A stretch of 46,546 nucleotides of DNA. Source: Bacillota bacterium (GTDB lineage: Bacteria > Bacillota > Clostridia > Lachnospirales > Lachnospiraceae). Made by a program: the position numbers and the translations under genes. Shown here piece by piece: positions 33,254 through 42,740 of the stretch (within the stretch, counting starts at the first letter, position 1; the number at the start of each line of letters is the position of its first letter). The stretch is from positions 1 through 46,546 of the forward strand of contig JAEYJO010000048.1 in assembly GCA_023408815.1 (NCBI GenBank), read 5' to 3'. The notes beneath the pieces were generated by a model. That model was not told where the DNA came from. It worked only from the letters and a program-made list of their open reading frames with translations, and searched no databases.

Positions 33254-33538
33254 ATGACTGTTGAACACATAGATATATGGGAAAGAATCAGCAAATATGC
33301 CGAAGAGGTTTTGGGAGATATCGATCCCCAGAAGACAAAGATCTCCACTCAGCTAGAGGCTTTAAAACCGGTAATGGAACAAATCGCAAAGGAGAAAAGC
33401 ATGACTGTTGAGGACATATTTATCCTCTACATGGACCTCGCCAGCCAAGCAGGTGTTCAGGCAGAAGCCAGTCTCAAATCAGAGCTTGAAGAAGACGGCA
33501 TGAGTGGTTTTTCCAACGCCGCTAACTCTCTAAAATAA
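33254..33538 (+). CDS. Small hypothetical protein (94 residues)
   Basis: The protein is mostly helical and acidic (MTVEHIDIWERISKYAEEVLGDIDPQKTK...), without cysteines, signal peptide or membrane segment. TGGAGGAAATGAA directly precedes the ATG, so translation is well supported, and a strong terminator follows. No family is recognised. It is the only plus-strand gene in a 27-kb minus-strand run, standing between the DUF1015 gene and serA. The LEALKPVMEQIAKEKSMTVEDIFILYMD part could form a small helical bundle. Confidence 0.8.
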   Translation: MTVEHIDIWERISKYAEEVLGDIDPQKTKISTQLEALKPVMEQIAKEKSMTVEDIFILYMDLASQAGVQAEASLKSELEEDGMSGFSNAANSLK

Positions 33539-33590
33539 CCAGGACGTTCCGAACGGTGCAATGAGTTTTCAGACACGCCCTGGCTGCAAC

Positions 33591-33650
33591 AAAAAGGATA
33601 TTTCCGTCCCGCCCCTGTTCAGAGGACCGCAGGCCAGAAATATCCTTTTT
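33591..33650. terminator. Bidirectional terminator between the 94-residue gene and serA
   Basis: AAAAAGGATATTTC (33591-33604) and GAAATATCCTTTTT (33637-33650) are perfect reverse complements across a 32-base loop, with A/T tracts in both directions. It ends both the plus-strand small gene and minus-strand serA. Confidence 0.8.
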
Positions 33651-33657
33651 ATATAAA

Positions 33658-34821
33658 TTATTTTACTACACGCACTCGGAATACACCATCGACTGCTTTC
33701 AGCTTATCTACCATCTCCTCGGTTGCCGCATTTTCCAAGTCGATCATTGTATATGCAACTTCTCCCTTGGACTTGTTCATCATATCGGTAATATTGATGC
33801 CCTCGTCCCCAAAGCAAGCAGTAAATCTCGTAATCATATTTGCCTTATTCTTATGGAAAATCGCTACACGGCCTGCCTGAGTACATATGCCCATATCGCA
33901 GTCGGGATAGTTCACGCTATTTATAACATTACCATTTTCTAAGTAATCCATCATTTCCTTAACCGCCATCTTCGCGCAGTTATCCTCGGATTCCTCCGTA
34001 GACGCACCCAGATGAGGAACGACGATACATCCCTTCTGGCCGGCCGTTATCGTATTCGGGAAATCTGTTACGTACCTGCGCACCTTGCCGGACTTTATTC
34101 CTTCGATCACATCCGCCTCATTAGCAAGCAGATCTCTGGCAAAATTGAGCAGGACAACTCCTTCCTTCATCTTCGAAATCGCATCTTTATTGAGCATTCC
34201 TCTCGTACTCTCCACAAGCGGCACATGTATGGAAATAAAATCGCAGTTTTCATAAATCTCATCCACGTTAAGAACGTGTTTTACATCCCGGCTCAAATTC
34301 CATGCTGCATCTACGGATAAATAAGGATCATAGCCGTACACCTCCATGCCCAAATGCCTTGCCACGTTGGCAACTTTGATACCGATAGCTCCCAGACCGA
34401 TCAGTCCCAGCTTTTTATCCTGGATTTCAGTACCGGCATAATTCTTTTTCACTTTTTCCGCCGTTTTCGCGATGTTCTTGTCATCTTTATTGGCTTCCAC
34501 CCAGTTGATGCCTCCTACGATATCGCGGGAAGCCAAAAGCATACCTGCTATTACCAACTCCTTTACACCATTGGCGTTAGCGCCCGGCGTATTGAATACG
34601 ACAATACCCTTTTCCGCACATTTATCTAACGGAATGTTGTTCACACCCGCACCTGCTCTCGCCACCGCCAACAGTTTGTCGGGCAGCTCCATATCGTGCA
34701 TAGCGGCACTGCGGACTAAGATTCCGTCGGCCTCGTTTACATTTTCCGTTTTTTCATAATTCCCCGTGAATTTGTTCAATCCGATATCTGCAATCGGATT
34801 CAGGCAATGATATTTAAACAT
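33658..34821 (-). CDS. serA: D-3-phosphoglycerate dehydrogenase
   Basis: The 387-residue enzyme oxidises 3-phosphoglycerate to 3-phosphohydroxypyruvate, the first step of serine synthesis. The NAD site GLGAIGIKVANVARHLG is at about 142-158 and the acid-base region is later in the catalytic domain. A C-terminal ACT domain (about 315-387, ITDMMNKSKGEVAYTMIDLE) may bind serine for feedback control. It has the short form of the family, with no intervening domain. It follows serC by about 58 bases on the same strand, so serC-serA form an operon. Confidence 0.95.
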   Translation of the reverse strand: MFKYHCLNPIADIGLNKFTGNYEKTENVNEADGILVRSAAMHDMELPDKLLAVARAGAGVNNIPLDKCAEKGIVVFNTPGANANGVKELVIAGMLLASRDIVGGINWVEANKDDKNIAKTAEKVKKNYAGTEIQDKKLGLIGLGAIGIKVANVARHLGMEVYGYDPYLSVDAAWNLSRDVKHVLNVDEIYENCDFISIHVPLVESTRGMLNKDAISKMKEGVVLLNFARDLLANEADVIEGIKSGKVRRYVTDFPNTITAGQKGCIVVPHLGASTEESEDNCAKMAVKEMMDYLENGNVINSVNYPDCDMGICTQAGRVAIFHKNKANMITRFTACFGDEGINITDMMNKSKGEVAYTMIDLENAATEEMVDKLKAVDGVFRVRVVK

Positions 34822-34879
34822 CTCTACATCCTTCCTCTCAACCTCATTCTATCGATACGTCGCTGCACTTCCGGCGTTA

Positions 34880-35962
34880 TCAAGCATTTTTTTCTTCGAA
34901 GGCTTTCATAAACTCCACGAGCTTTTCCACGCCCTCGATAGGCATAGCATTGTAAATGCTGGCACGCATACCGCCCACACTTCTATGTCCCTTTAAGTTC
35001 TCGAATCCGGCTTCCTTCGATTCTTTTATAAATTTAGCGTCAATCTCCTCGTTCCCGGTCACAAAAGGAACATTCATCAGTGAACGGTCTTCCTTTCTCA
35101 CGGTTCCTGTGAACAATTTGCTTTCATCTAGGAAATCGTAAAGAATCTTCGCCTTCTTTTCGTTATATTCCTTCATCGCACTCAAGCCGCCCTGCTTTTT
35201 CAGCCACTTAAATACTTTTCCGCAAATATAGATGCCATATGCCGGAGGGGTATTGTAAAGGGAGTCTTCGTCCGCATGAGTCTTGTATTTTAACATGGTA
35301 GGCGTACCGGGCAAGCAGTCCTCCGTAATCAAATCTTCTCTGATGATCACGATAACAACTCCTGCAGGTCCTACATTCTTCTGTACTCCGCCGTAAATTA
35401 CGCCATATTTTGTTACATCCACGGGCTCGGACAAAAAGCAGGAAGATACATCGGCCACCAGCGCATGTCCCTTTGTGTTGGGAAGAGTCTTAAATTTCGT
35501 TCCGTAGATGGTGTTATTCTCGCATATGTATACATAATCTACATCCTCGGGTATGTCCAAATCGGAACAATTGGGAATATAGGAAAACATCTTGTCTGCG
35601 GAAGAAGCTACTTCTATTGCCTCCCCGTATATCTTGCCTTCCTGATAAGCCTTCTTCGCCCACTGTCCCGTAAGAATATATGCCGCTTTCCTATTCTTCA
35701 TCAGGTTCATGGGAATCATGGCAAACTGCTGGCTGGCACCGCCCTGCAAAAATAATACCTTATAATTATCCGGTATATTCATAAGCTCACGCAGATCCGC
35801 CTCCGCCTCTTTGATAATCGTATCATAGGGCTTGGAACGGTGGCTCATCTCCATTACTGACATGCCTGTTCCTCTGTAATCTAACATTTCATCTGCAGCC
35901 TCTTTTAACACTTCTTCAGGTAGCACTGCCGGACCTGCTGAAAAATTATAAACTCTGGACAC
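34880..35962 (-). CDS. serC: Phosphoserine aminotransferase
   Basis: The 360-residue PLP enzyme converts 3-phosphohydroxypyruvate and glutamate to phosphoserine. It opens VYNFSAGPAVLPEEVL, has the LFLQGGAS phosphate-binding segment (about 70-77) and the PLP-lysine region VIYGGVQKNVGPAG. Length matches E. coli SerC. The start codon is GTG, with GGAGG 8 bases upstream. First gene of the serC-serA operon, with a good promoter. A phosphoserine phosphatase (serB) is not in the window. Confidence 0.95.
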   Translation of the reverse strand: MSRVYNFSAGPAVLPEEVLKEAADEMLDYRGTGMSVMEMSHRSKPYDTIIKEAEADLRELMNIPDNYKVLFLQGGASQQFAMIPMNLMKNRKAAYILTGQWAKKAYQEGKIYGEAIEVASSADKMFSYIPNCSDLDIPEDVDYVYICENNTIYGTKFKTLPNTKGHALVADVSSCFLSEPVDVTKYGVIYGGVQKNVGPAGVVIVIIREDLITEDCLPGTPTMLKYKTHADEDSLYNTPPAYGIYICGKVFKWLKKQGGLSAMKEYNEKKAKILYDFLDESKLFTGTVRKEDRSLMNVPFVTGNEEIDAKFIKESKEAGFENLKGHRSVGGMRASIYNAMPIEGVEKLVEFMKAFEEKNA

Positions 35963-36077
35963 TTCTCCATCCTCCTATTTTATACATAAAAATCATTGCA
36001 ACTGCTCCGTGCCTTCACAGCCTGTGTATAAAGCCACATTTTAGCGCGAATTACTTAAGGCTGAACAGTTACAAATC

Positions 36078-36106
36078 ATTTTACATTTATTGCCTATATT
36101 CGTCAA
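36078..36106 (-). promoter_or_regulatory. Promoter of serC-serA
   Basis: On the minus strand TTGACG (36101-36106) and TAAAAT (36078-36083) are 17 bases apart, about 115 bases before the serC start codon. No T-box or riboswitch pattern is seen in the leader. Confidence 0.7.
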
Positions 36107-36168
36107 CCGCAAGTTGGATCGTCTTTGCATATTTATGCAAGTTTATATAAGCGACGATTCCCGTAAAA

Positions 36169-37584
36169 TCAATAGAACATAACTACCGGCGTACCTACTT
36201 CAGCCACTTCATACAGCTCGCTCATTTTGTCATAAGGGGTGTTGATACAACCATGGGAACCGTTCGTTTGATAGATTTCTCCGCCGTATTCACTTCTCCA
36301 CGACGCATCGTGTATTCCAATGTTCCCCTTTACGGGCATCCAAAAGTTCACATGAGCTGCATATCCCGGTCCCCGCAAGGTGCGATTTTCCTGTTTCGCA
36401 TACACGTAGTTCACTCCTGACGGCGTCCCCATCCTTCTTCCCGTATTGCCGGTTACCACTGCTGTCTCTATTTCCAGTCTGCCATCCTTATAATAATACA
36501 TCATCTGCTTCGTCATATCTATCTCAATATAGGTCGTACCAATGTCGTCCTTCCCCTGCTGCCATGCCTTCTGCACATACTGGGGTGTATGTATCTCACT
36601 CGTTTTATCCCGGAAAGCTTTTTTCAAATATTCCTTCTCCGTCTTCCGGTCTAATTTATTGCCATAGATGCCGCCCTCCACCGTTACTGTCTCTCCTCTG
36701 GTCGCTTTGAAGTGCCTGATTCCTCCCACCGTATCATATTCATCCGCAAGGCTCTCAACAAATTCCTCTATCTTGGCATCGTCAGCTTCCAAATTGCCCT
36801 CATCGTCCAGAAAAAAGCTTCCGTCCTCTCTTGCCGCAATCCAGTCACAGACTACAGATGCATCTATCGGTACCTGCTCATCTCCGAACTTATATATGAT
36901 GAGGCAGGACTGAAACTCCTTTATCTTTTCCCATAAAGAGAGGTTCTCGCTCATCTGCTGCGTAAGAGGTAAATCCTCATAACAACCCTGTTCTTCCAGA
37001 TATACTTCCTGCCAAAAGCTGTTAAGAGCTGTTTCTATGACCTCCTTGGCCTTTTGCTTATTCAGCACTCCGGCCCGTTCATCGACCAGTTCATACCCCT
37101 GATAGGTCTTAATGATATAAACATCCCTATTCACGTTCTCCGTTTCATCAGCGAAAATAGAAATGCGAAGAAGCGTCTTTTCCAACTGTTCCGGATCATA
37201 AGAAATGACGGGAATCAGCGTGCGCTCCTTGGATACCAGAAGGTTATCGATCCAAAGGTAAGGGTTTTGCTTGTTCAGGTAAGTCCGTAGTGCCTCCTCG
37301 AAGTCAAAGGCAAAGCCGATGTCCTCCGCAGAAACTTCATAGGAATACCCCTCCTTGTCAAAAACATGCAAACCCTCATAGGAACAGCTTTTTAGCAATT
37401 CCTCGTTCACTTCTTCCACCGTTTTTCCGGTACAGTAGATACCGTTAATCCACGTACCGTAGCTGAAGCCGCCTTTATAATATTCCGCCAGGCCCACATA
37501 AGAAGCCAGAAGCAGAAAAATAACGGTCAGCAGTGCGGCTGTGATTCCCCTTGCCGCCTTCTTATTCGCACCAGATTTCCTCAT
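36169..37584 (-). CDS. L,D-transpeptidase (YkuD family) with N-terminal anchor
   Basis: The 471-residue protein has one N-terminal membrane segment (about 14-34), a middle region like the PG_binding_4 (VanW-adjacent) domains of Clostridia (about 60-320) and a C-terminal YkuD catalytic domain with HGC: IGIHDASW and GSHGCINTP with catalytic Cys446. It makes 3-3 cross-links in peptidoglycan outside the membrane. The start ATG overlaps the ilvB stop codon by 4 bases (ATGA), so it is translationally coupled to ilvB. No strong ribosome binding site precedes it, which fits coupling. Its presence at the end of a branched-chain amino acid operon is odd. Confidence 0.9.
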   Translation of the reverse strand: MRKSGANKKAARGITAALLTVIFLLLASYVGLAEYYKGGFSYGTWINGIYCTGKTVEEVNEELLKSCSYEGLHVFDKEGYSYEVSAEDIGFAFDFEEALRTYLNKQNPYLWIDNLLVSKERTLIPVISYDPEQLEKTLLRISIFADETENVNRDVYIIKTYQGYELVDERAGVLNKQKAKEVIETALNSFWQEVYLEEQGCYEDLPLTQQMSENLSLWEKIKEFQSCLIIYKFGDEQVPIDASVVCDWIAAREDGSFFLDDEGNLEADDAKIEEFVESLADEYDTVGGIRHFKATRGETVTVEGGIYGNKLDRKTEKEYLKKAFRDKTSEIHTPQYVQKAWQQGKDDIGTTYIEIDMTKQMMYYYKDGRLEIETAVVTGNTGRRMGTPSGVNYVYAKQENRTLRGPGYAAHVNFWMPVKGNIGIHDASWRSEYGGEIYQTNGSHGCINTPYDKMSELYEVAEVGTPVVMFY

Positions 37585-39260
37585 TTCGATTTTGCCAAGT
37601 CCTTCTCATCAAACACTTCGTCGATAGCAGAGCCTGCCGGAACCATGGGGAATACTTTATCATCCTCTTGGATGATACACTCAATGAGTACCGGCTTCTT
37701 AAGGGAAATCGCCTTTTCGATTGCCGGCCCAACCTCCTCCTTACTGGTTACACGAATCGCTTCGCAGCCCAGTCCTCTCGCTACCATACAAAAGTCCACC
37801 TTATCTTTTAGAACAGTTTGGGAATAACGTCCCTCGTAAAACAAAGTCTGCCACTGACGAACCATACCCAGAACATGATTGTTGATCACGATCTGGATGA
37901 TAGGAATATCGTATCGGCTGGCCGTAGCCAGTTCATTCATGTTCATGCGGAAACATCCGTCTCCTGCAATGTTCACACAAATCTTATCCGGCATTCCCAC
38001 CTTCGCACCGATACATGCTCCGAGGCCGTAGCCCATCGTTCCCAATCCTCCGGAGCTTATGAATGTACGCGGTCTGGAATACTTATAATACTGCGATGCC
38101 CACATCTGATGCTGTCCTACATCCGTACTGATAATCGCAGCTCCTTTTGTAATACGGTCCAGCTCCTCCATGATGAAAGGGCAGGACAAACCGTCCTTAT
38201 TATAATTCAATGGATATTTTTCCTTTAAATCCTTTATATGCGCAACCCATTCCACATGTTCCATCTGAGGCATCTGTTTATTTACAATGGAAAGCACTTC
38301 TTTTAAATCTCCTACGATGGAGGCCTCCGTCTTAATATTCTTATTGATTTCCGCCGCATCGATATCTATCTGCACAATCTTTGCGTTGCTTGCGAACTTC
38401 TTCGGATTACCTACCACCCTGTCTGAAAATCTCGCACCCAAGGCTACCAATAAATCGCAGCTGCTGACGCCCAGATTCGAGGTCTTCGTTCCATGCATTC
38501 CTATCATTCCGGTATAAAGAGGGTCATTTCCGTCAAAAGCCCCCTTACCCATAAGGGTATCACAAACCGGTGCATCCAGCTTCTTCGCAAATTCCAGTAC
38601 TTCCGGAAAAGCATCTGAAATAATCGTTCCGCCGCCTACATATATATATGGCTTTTTCGCTTCCTTTATGAGCTGTAGTACCTTTTCAATATCCTCCTGC
38701 GTATAGCTTTTCGGAAGCTGTTCCGGTTCCGGTACTGCCGGCTCATATTCCCCGCGCATCGCGGTCACATCTTTCGTGATGTCTACCAATACCGGTCCCG
38801 GCCTACCGCTTTTTGCGATTCGGAACGCCTTACGCAGCGTATCCGCCAATATAGTTATATCCTTCACAATATAGCCGTGCTTCGTAATCGGCATCGTCAC
38901 ACCCGCGATATCCACCTCCTGAAAGGAATCCTTTCCGAGACAGGGAAGCGTCACATTACATGTAATAGCTACCATGGGAACGGAATCCATCTGTGCCGTC
39001 GCGATTCCCGTTACCAGATTGGTAGCGCCCGGACCGCTGGTCGCCAGACACACGCCTGTCTTTCCGGTGGCTCTTGCATAGCCGTCCGCTGCATGTGCTG
39101 CGCCCTGCTCATGAGAGGTTAAAATATGCCTGATTTCATTACTATGCTTGTATAACGCGTCATATACATTCAAGATAGTCCCGCCCGGATAACCGAAAAC
39201 GGTATCTACCCCTTGTTCCTTCAAACATTCTACTACGATTTCCGCACCTGTAAGCTGCAT
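37581..39260 (-). CDS. ilvB: Acetolactate synthase, large subunit
   Basis: The roughly 559-residue ThDP enzyme condenses two pyruvates to acetolactate (valine/leucine) or pyruvate with 2-ketobutyrate (isoleucine). The catalytic Glu is in TSHEQGAAHAADGYARATG, and the ThDP/Mg motif is GDGCFRMNMNELATASRYDIP...INN. Biosynthetic size and FAD-region composition suggest the anabolic AHAS. The ATG at 39260 is chosen over one five codons upstream because GGAGGAGAGACAA precedes it. The small subunit ilvN is not in the window; ilvD is upstream and ykuD downstream. Confidence 0.95.
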   Translation of the reverse strand: MQLTGAEIVVECLKEQGVDTVFGYPGGTILNVYDALYKHSNEIRHILTSHEQGAAHAADGYARATGKTGVCLATSGPGATNLVTGIATAQMDSVPMVAITCNVTLPCLGKDSFQEVDIAGVTMPITKHGYIVKDITILADTLRKAFRIAKSGRPGPVLVDITKDVTAMRGEYEPAVPEPEQLPKSYTQEDIEKVLQLIKEAKKPYIYVGGGTIISDAFPEVLEFAKKLDAPVCDTLMGKGAFDGNDPLYTGMIGMHGTKTSNLGVSSCDLLVALGARFSDRVVGNPKKFASNAKIVQIDIDAAEINKNIKTEASIVGDLKEVLSIVNKQMPQMEHVEWVAHIKDLKEKYPLNYNKDGLSCPFIMEELDRITKGAAIISTDVGQHQMWASQYYKYSRPRTFISSGGLGTMGYGLGACIGAKVGMPDKICVNIAGDGCFRMNMNELATASRYDIPIIQIVINNHVLGMVRQWQTLFYEGRYSQTVLKDKVDFCMVARGLGCEAIRVTSKEEVGPAIEKAISLKKPVLIECIIQEDDKVFPMVPAGSAIDEVFDEKDLAKSK

Positions 39261-39286
39261 TTGTCTCTCCTCCATATGACCGGATT

Positions 39287-40957
39287 CTATTTTCTTGGGA
39301 TTTCCAAAATTGCGCCTCTATTGCCGCTGGTTACCATTTCCCTGTAACGCACCAGATATCCCGTTGTTATCTTAGGTTCTCTCGGCTGCCAAAGGGCTTT
39401 TCTTCCCGCAAGCTCCTCGTCGGTAACTTTCATATCTATTGTATTAGCCGGTATATTGATGCTGATGATATCGCCTTCCCTGACAAGCGCAATAGGTCCT
39501 CCTACCGCTGCCTCCGGAGATACATGGCCGATGGAAGCGCCTCTGGATGCTCCCGAAAAACGGCCGTCCGTGATGAGCGCCACGCTGGAGCCCAGTCCCA
39601 TACCTGCGATTGCAGAGGTGGGATTTAACATCTCGCGCATCCCCGGTCCTCCCTTAGGGCCTTCATAGCGGATAACTACAACATCGCCTGCAACGATTTT
39701 GCCTCCTTTGATCGCATCAATAGCGTCTTCTTCGCAGTCGAATACTCTGGCAGGGCCTTCGTGCACCATCATTTCCGCCACTACTGCCGAACGCTTCACC
39801 ACACAGGAATCCGGCGCCAGATTTCCTTTGAGCACAGCGATGCCGCCGGTCTTGCTGTAAGGATTATCGATGGGGCGAATAACCTCAGGATCCTTATTGA
39901 CACAACCTGCGATATTTTCGCCTACGGTCTTGCCGGTAGCCGTGATCAAGTCCGTATATAAAAGGTTCTTCTTATTCAATTCATTCATTACCGCATAAAC
40001 ACCGCCTGCCTCGTTCAAGTCCTCCATATAGGTAGGGCCTGCCGGAGCAAGATGACAAAGATTCGGCGTCTCTTCCGAAAGCTTATTGGCGATATCTACA
40101 TTCAGATCCACCCCGGCTTCATGAGCGATTGCGGGTAAATGCAGCATAGAGTTCGTGGAACAGCCAAGTGCCATATCCATGCGAAGCGCGTTGGTAAAGG
40201 CTTTCTCCGTCATGATGTCGCGGGGCTTGATATCTCTTTCTACAAGTTCCATGATCTTCATACCGGCATGCTTCGCCAGACGGATCCTCTCGGAATAAAC
40301 AGCCGGAATTGTACCGTTGCCTTTCAGTCCCATGCCGAGAACTTCGGTCAGACAGTTCATGGAATTCGCCGTATACATGCCGGAGCAGGAGCCACAGGTA
40401 GGGCAAACCTTCTCCTCGAATTCGCAAAGTTCTTCCATGGACATCGTTCCTGCCGCAACGCTTCCTACTGCTTCGAACATAGCGGAAAGGCTCTTTTTTT
40501 CTCCCTTTACCCGTCCTGCCAGCATCGGTCCGCCGGAAACGAATACGGTAGGAATATTGATTCTTGCCGCTGCCATCAAAAGGCCGGGAACATTCTTGTC
40601 ACAATTGGGTACCATAACCAGCCCGTCAAAGCCGTGAGCCATCGCTACGGCCTCGGTGCTGTCCGCGATCAGGTCTCTCGTAACGAGGGAATATTTCATT
40701 CCGATGTGTCCCATAGCAATGCCGTCGCAAACTGCGATTGCCGGGAATACCACAGGCATTCCTCCCGCCATTGCAACTCCCATCTTAACAGCCTCCACTA
40801 TCTTATCCAGATTCATATGTCCCGGAACGATTTCATTATAAGAGCTTACAATACCGATCATCGGACGTCTTCTTTCCTCTTCGGTATAGCCAAGTGCATT
40901 GAACAAACTTCTGTGCGGTGCCTGCTGGGTACCCGCCTTAACGGAATCACTTCTCAT
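39287..40957 (-). CDS. ilvD: Dihydroxy-acid dehydratase
   Basis: The 556-residue enzyme dehydrates dihydroxy acids in valine, leucine and isoleucine synthesis. The iron-sulfur ligands lie in CDKNVPG and CPTCGSCSGMYTANSMNC. Near the C-terminus GRFSGASRGASIGHVSPEAA is the family signature. The frame is open ten residues further upstream, but AGGAGAGACGAAT before the ATG at 40957 and the family start MRSDSV support the shorter version. Middle gene of leuB-ilvD-ilvB. Confidence 0.96.
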   Translation of the reverse strand: MRSDSVKAGTQQAPHRSLFNALGYTEEERRRPMIGIVSSYNEIVPGHMNLDKIVEAVKMGVAMAGGMPVVFPAIAVCDGIAMGHIGMKYSLVTRDLIADSTEAVAMAHGFDGLVMVPNCDKNVPGLLMAAARINIPTVFVSGGPMLAGRVKGEKKSLSAMFEAVGSVAAGTMSMEELCEFEEKVCPTCGSCSGMYTANSMNCLTEVLGMGLKGNGTIPAVYSERIRLAKHAGMKIMELVERDIKPRDIMTEKAFTNALRMDMALGCSTNSMLHLPAIAHEAGVDLNVDIANKLSEETPNLCHLAPAGPTYMEDLNEAGGVYAVMNELNKKNLLYTDLITATGKTVGENIAGCVNKDPEVIRPIDNPYSKTGGIAVLKGNLAPDSCVVKRSAVVAEMMVHEGPARVFDCEEDAIDAIKGGKIVAGDVVVIRYEGPKGGPGMREMLNPTSAIAGMGLGSSVALITDGRFSGASRGASIGHVSPEAAVGGPIALVREGDIISINIPANTIDMKVTDEELAGRKALWQPREPKITTGYLVRYREMVTSGNRGAILEIPRK

Positions 40958-41027
40958 ATTCGTCTCTCCTGTCTTAATTTCTATCATCTCTATAATTATT
41001 GCAATTATAATTATCGTCTATATATGT

Positions 41028-42113
41028 TTAACCAATTCTTTCCACAAGCAGATTCCCCATCTGCGTACACGATACTTTTTTACAGCCCTCCGACATAATA
41101 TCCGCCGTGCGGTATCCTTCCTTCAACACCTGCTTCACCGCCGCTTCTACGGCATCCGCTTCTTTATCCAGGTCGAAGGTAAACCGGAGCATCATTGCCG
41201 CCGATAAGACGGTGGCGATGGGATTCGCAATATCTTTTCCCGCAATATCCGGGGCGGAACCGTGACTGGGCTCATAGAGACCGAATTTCGTATCATTCAG
41301 GGACGCCGACGCCAGCATGCCGATAGAACCTGTTACCATGCTTGCCTCATCCGAAAGAATATCGCCGAACATGTTCTCAGTAAGTATTACATCGAACTGT
41401 GCCGGATCCTTTACAAGCTGCATCGCACAGTTGTCCACCAGCATATGCTCCAAGGTAACGTCCGGATAGTTCTTAGCAACCTCCTCCACCACACTTCTCC
41501 AAAGTCTGGAGGAATCCAGCACGTTAGCCTTATCCACGCTAGTCACCTTTTTCCTCCTTTTCTTAGCGATATCGAAGCCCTTAATCGCGATGCGGCGTAT
41601 CTCATTCTCATCATAGACGAGAGTATCTGTCGCTTTTCGAATCCCGTTTTCTTCTATAGTCTTTCTTTCTCCGAAGTAAAGGCCTCCGGTAAGTTCTCTC
41701 ATAATCAACATATCAAAGCCCTGTGCACTGATTTCTTCCCTAAGGGGACATGCTTTCGCGAGCTCTTCATATAAAATAGCCGGTCTTAAATTGGCAAAAA
41801 GATTAAGTGCCTTCCGAATGGCAAGAAGTCCGGCTTCCGGCCGCAGATTAGGCGGCAGTTTATACCAGGGAGATGTCGTCGTATCGCCGCCTATGGAGCC
41901 CATAAGCACCGCGTCGGCAGCCTTTGCTGTTTCCACCGCTTCCTCCGTAAGTGGAACACCGTGCACATCTATGGAAGCACCCCCCATCAATATATCCGTA
42001 TATTGTATTCGATGCCCGTAACGCTTCGCCACGCTATCGAGTACTTTCCTTGCTTCTCCTACGATTTCCGGTCCAATACCATCGCCGGGAATACATGTAA
42101 TCTTCAATTCCAT
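41028..42113 (-). CDS. leuB: 3-isopropylmalate dehydrogenase
   Basis: The 361-residue enzyme carries out the NAD-dependent oxidation and decarboxylation step in leucine synthesis. Typical segments are IPGDGIGPEIV at the start, LRELTGG-like RELTGGLYFG in the middle, DKANVLDSSRLW with the metal-site Asp region, and EPSHGSAPDIAGKDIANP near the end. First gene of the operon; leuA, leuC and leuD are not in the window. GGAG is 10 bases before the ATG. Confidence 0.96.
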   Translation of the reverse strand: MELKITCIPGDGIGPEIVGEARKVLDSVAKRYGHRIQYTDILMGGASIDVHGVPLTEEAVETAKAADAVLMGSIGGDTTTSPWYKLPPNLRPEAGLLAIRKALNLFANLRPAILYEELAKACPLREEISAQGFDMLIMRELTGGLYFGERKTIEENGIRKATDTLVYDENEIRRIAIKGFDIAKKRRKKVTSVDKANVLDSSRLWRSVVEEVAKNYPDVTLEHMLVDNCAMQLVKDPAQFDVILTENMFGDILSDEASMVTGSIGMLASASLNDTKFGLYEPSHGSAPDIAGKDIANPIATVLSAAMMLRFTFDLDKEADAVEAAVKQVLKEGYRTADIMSEGCKKVSCTQMGNLLVERIG

Positions 42114-42175
42114 ACCAATTCCACTCCCTTGATTTCATTCTTTGCCGTAGTACAGTACAAAAGCCTACTCACTTC

Positions 42176-42204
42176 ATAATATATTAAAAAATAGCAAATT
42201 TCAA
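42176..42204 (-). promoter_or_regulatory. Promoter of the leuB-ilvD-ilvB operon
   Basis: On the minus strand TTGAAA (42199-42204) and TATTAT (42176-42181) are 17 bases apart, about 60 bases before the leuB start. The leader is too short for a T-box, and no leader peptide was noticed. Confidence 0.75.
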
Positions 42205-42246
42205 CCCCGTTATAAAATATAGGAAAAGCCGCCGATACATTTTAGA

Positions 42247-42283
42247 AAAAAACGAAGAGATTGCTATGATCTCTTCGTTTTTT
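42247..42283. terminator. Bidirectional terminator between leuB and yajC
   Basis: AAAAAACGAAGAGAT (42247-42261) and ATCTCTTCGTTTTTT (42269-42283) form a perfect 15-bp stem with a 7-nt loop and T/A tracts on both sides. In the minus direction it lies past yajC from the left only as an insulator; the operon order places it upstream of leuB and downstream of yajC, so it ends yajC transcripts. Confidence 0.9.
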
Positions 42284-42325
42284 ATTAAAATGTATCATCC
42301 ATCCTTCACTTACAAACAAGTTCTT

Positions 42326-42634
42326 TTACGCCTCCGGCTTTTCCACCGCGGAAATTGCAGATTTCTGCATCGGTATACGGCAATTTTTGTTATTGCCAAA
42401 TTCTACGATAACCGTATCTTCCGTAATGTCAATCACTATACCATAAAAACCGCTGTTAGTCAGTATGCTATCGCCTATCGCAAGAGAAGACAGCATTGCG
42501 GACATTTTCTTCTGCTCCTTCTTCTGGGGACGAAGCATGAAAAAATAAATGAAACCAACAATCAATACGATATAAACAACCATAATCATACCGGCTCCCG
42601 TACCGCCTGCCGCCTCTGTTAACAAAATACCCAT
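42326..42634 (-). CDS. yajC: Preprotein translocase accessory subunit YajC
   Basis: The 102-residue protein has one N-terminal membrane helix (about 15-35), then FMLRPQKKEQKK followed by the conserved SLAIGDSILTNSGFYGIVIDITEDTVIVEFGNNKNCRI core. YajC associates with SecDF at the protein export channel. It follows tgt on the same strand, the common tgt-yajC order, though 106 bases apart with a possible promoter between. TTAGGAGG precedes the ATG. Confidence 0.95.
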   Translation of the reverse strand: MGILLTEAAGGTGAGMIMVVYIVLIVGFIYFFMLRPQKKEQKKMSAMLSSLAIGDSILTNSGFYGIVIDITEDTVIVEFGNNKNCRIPMQKSAISAVEKPEA

Positions 42635-42680
42635 TCGTAATTCCTCCTAATATCTCTTCTTTCATCGTTTACTACAAAGT

Positions 42681-42709
42681 ATCATACACAAATTCAATAT
42701 ATAAAACAA
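42681..42709 (-). promoter_or_regulatory. Putative promoter of yajC
   Basis: On the minus strand TTGTTT (42704-42709) and TATGAT (42681-42686) are 17 bases apart, about 47 bases before the yajC start. The -35 lies in a small A/T hairpin (42700-42720). Confidence 0.45.
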
Positions 42710-42740
42710 GTAGTTTTATATATTTTTTATAACTCTCCGT

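Noticed and set aside
35963..36168. T-box or riboswitch before serC
   Set aside because: No T-box antiterminator motif and the transcribed leader is only about 100 bases.
40139..41098. Plus-strand 319-residue open frame opposite ilvD
   Set aside because: Shadow of the highly conserved ilvD coding sequence; His/Cys-rich, unlike a real protein.
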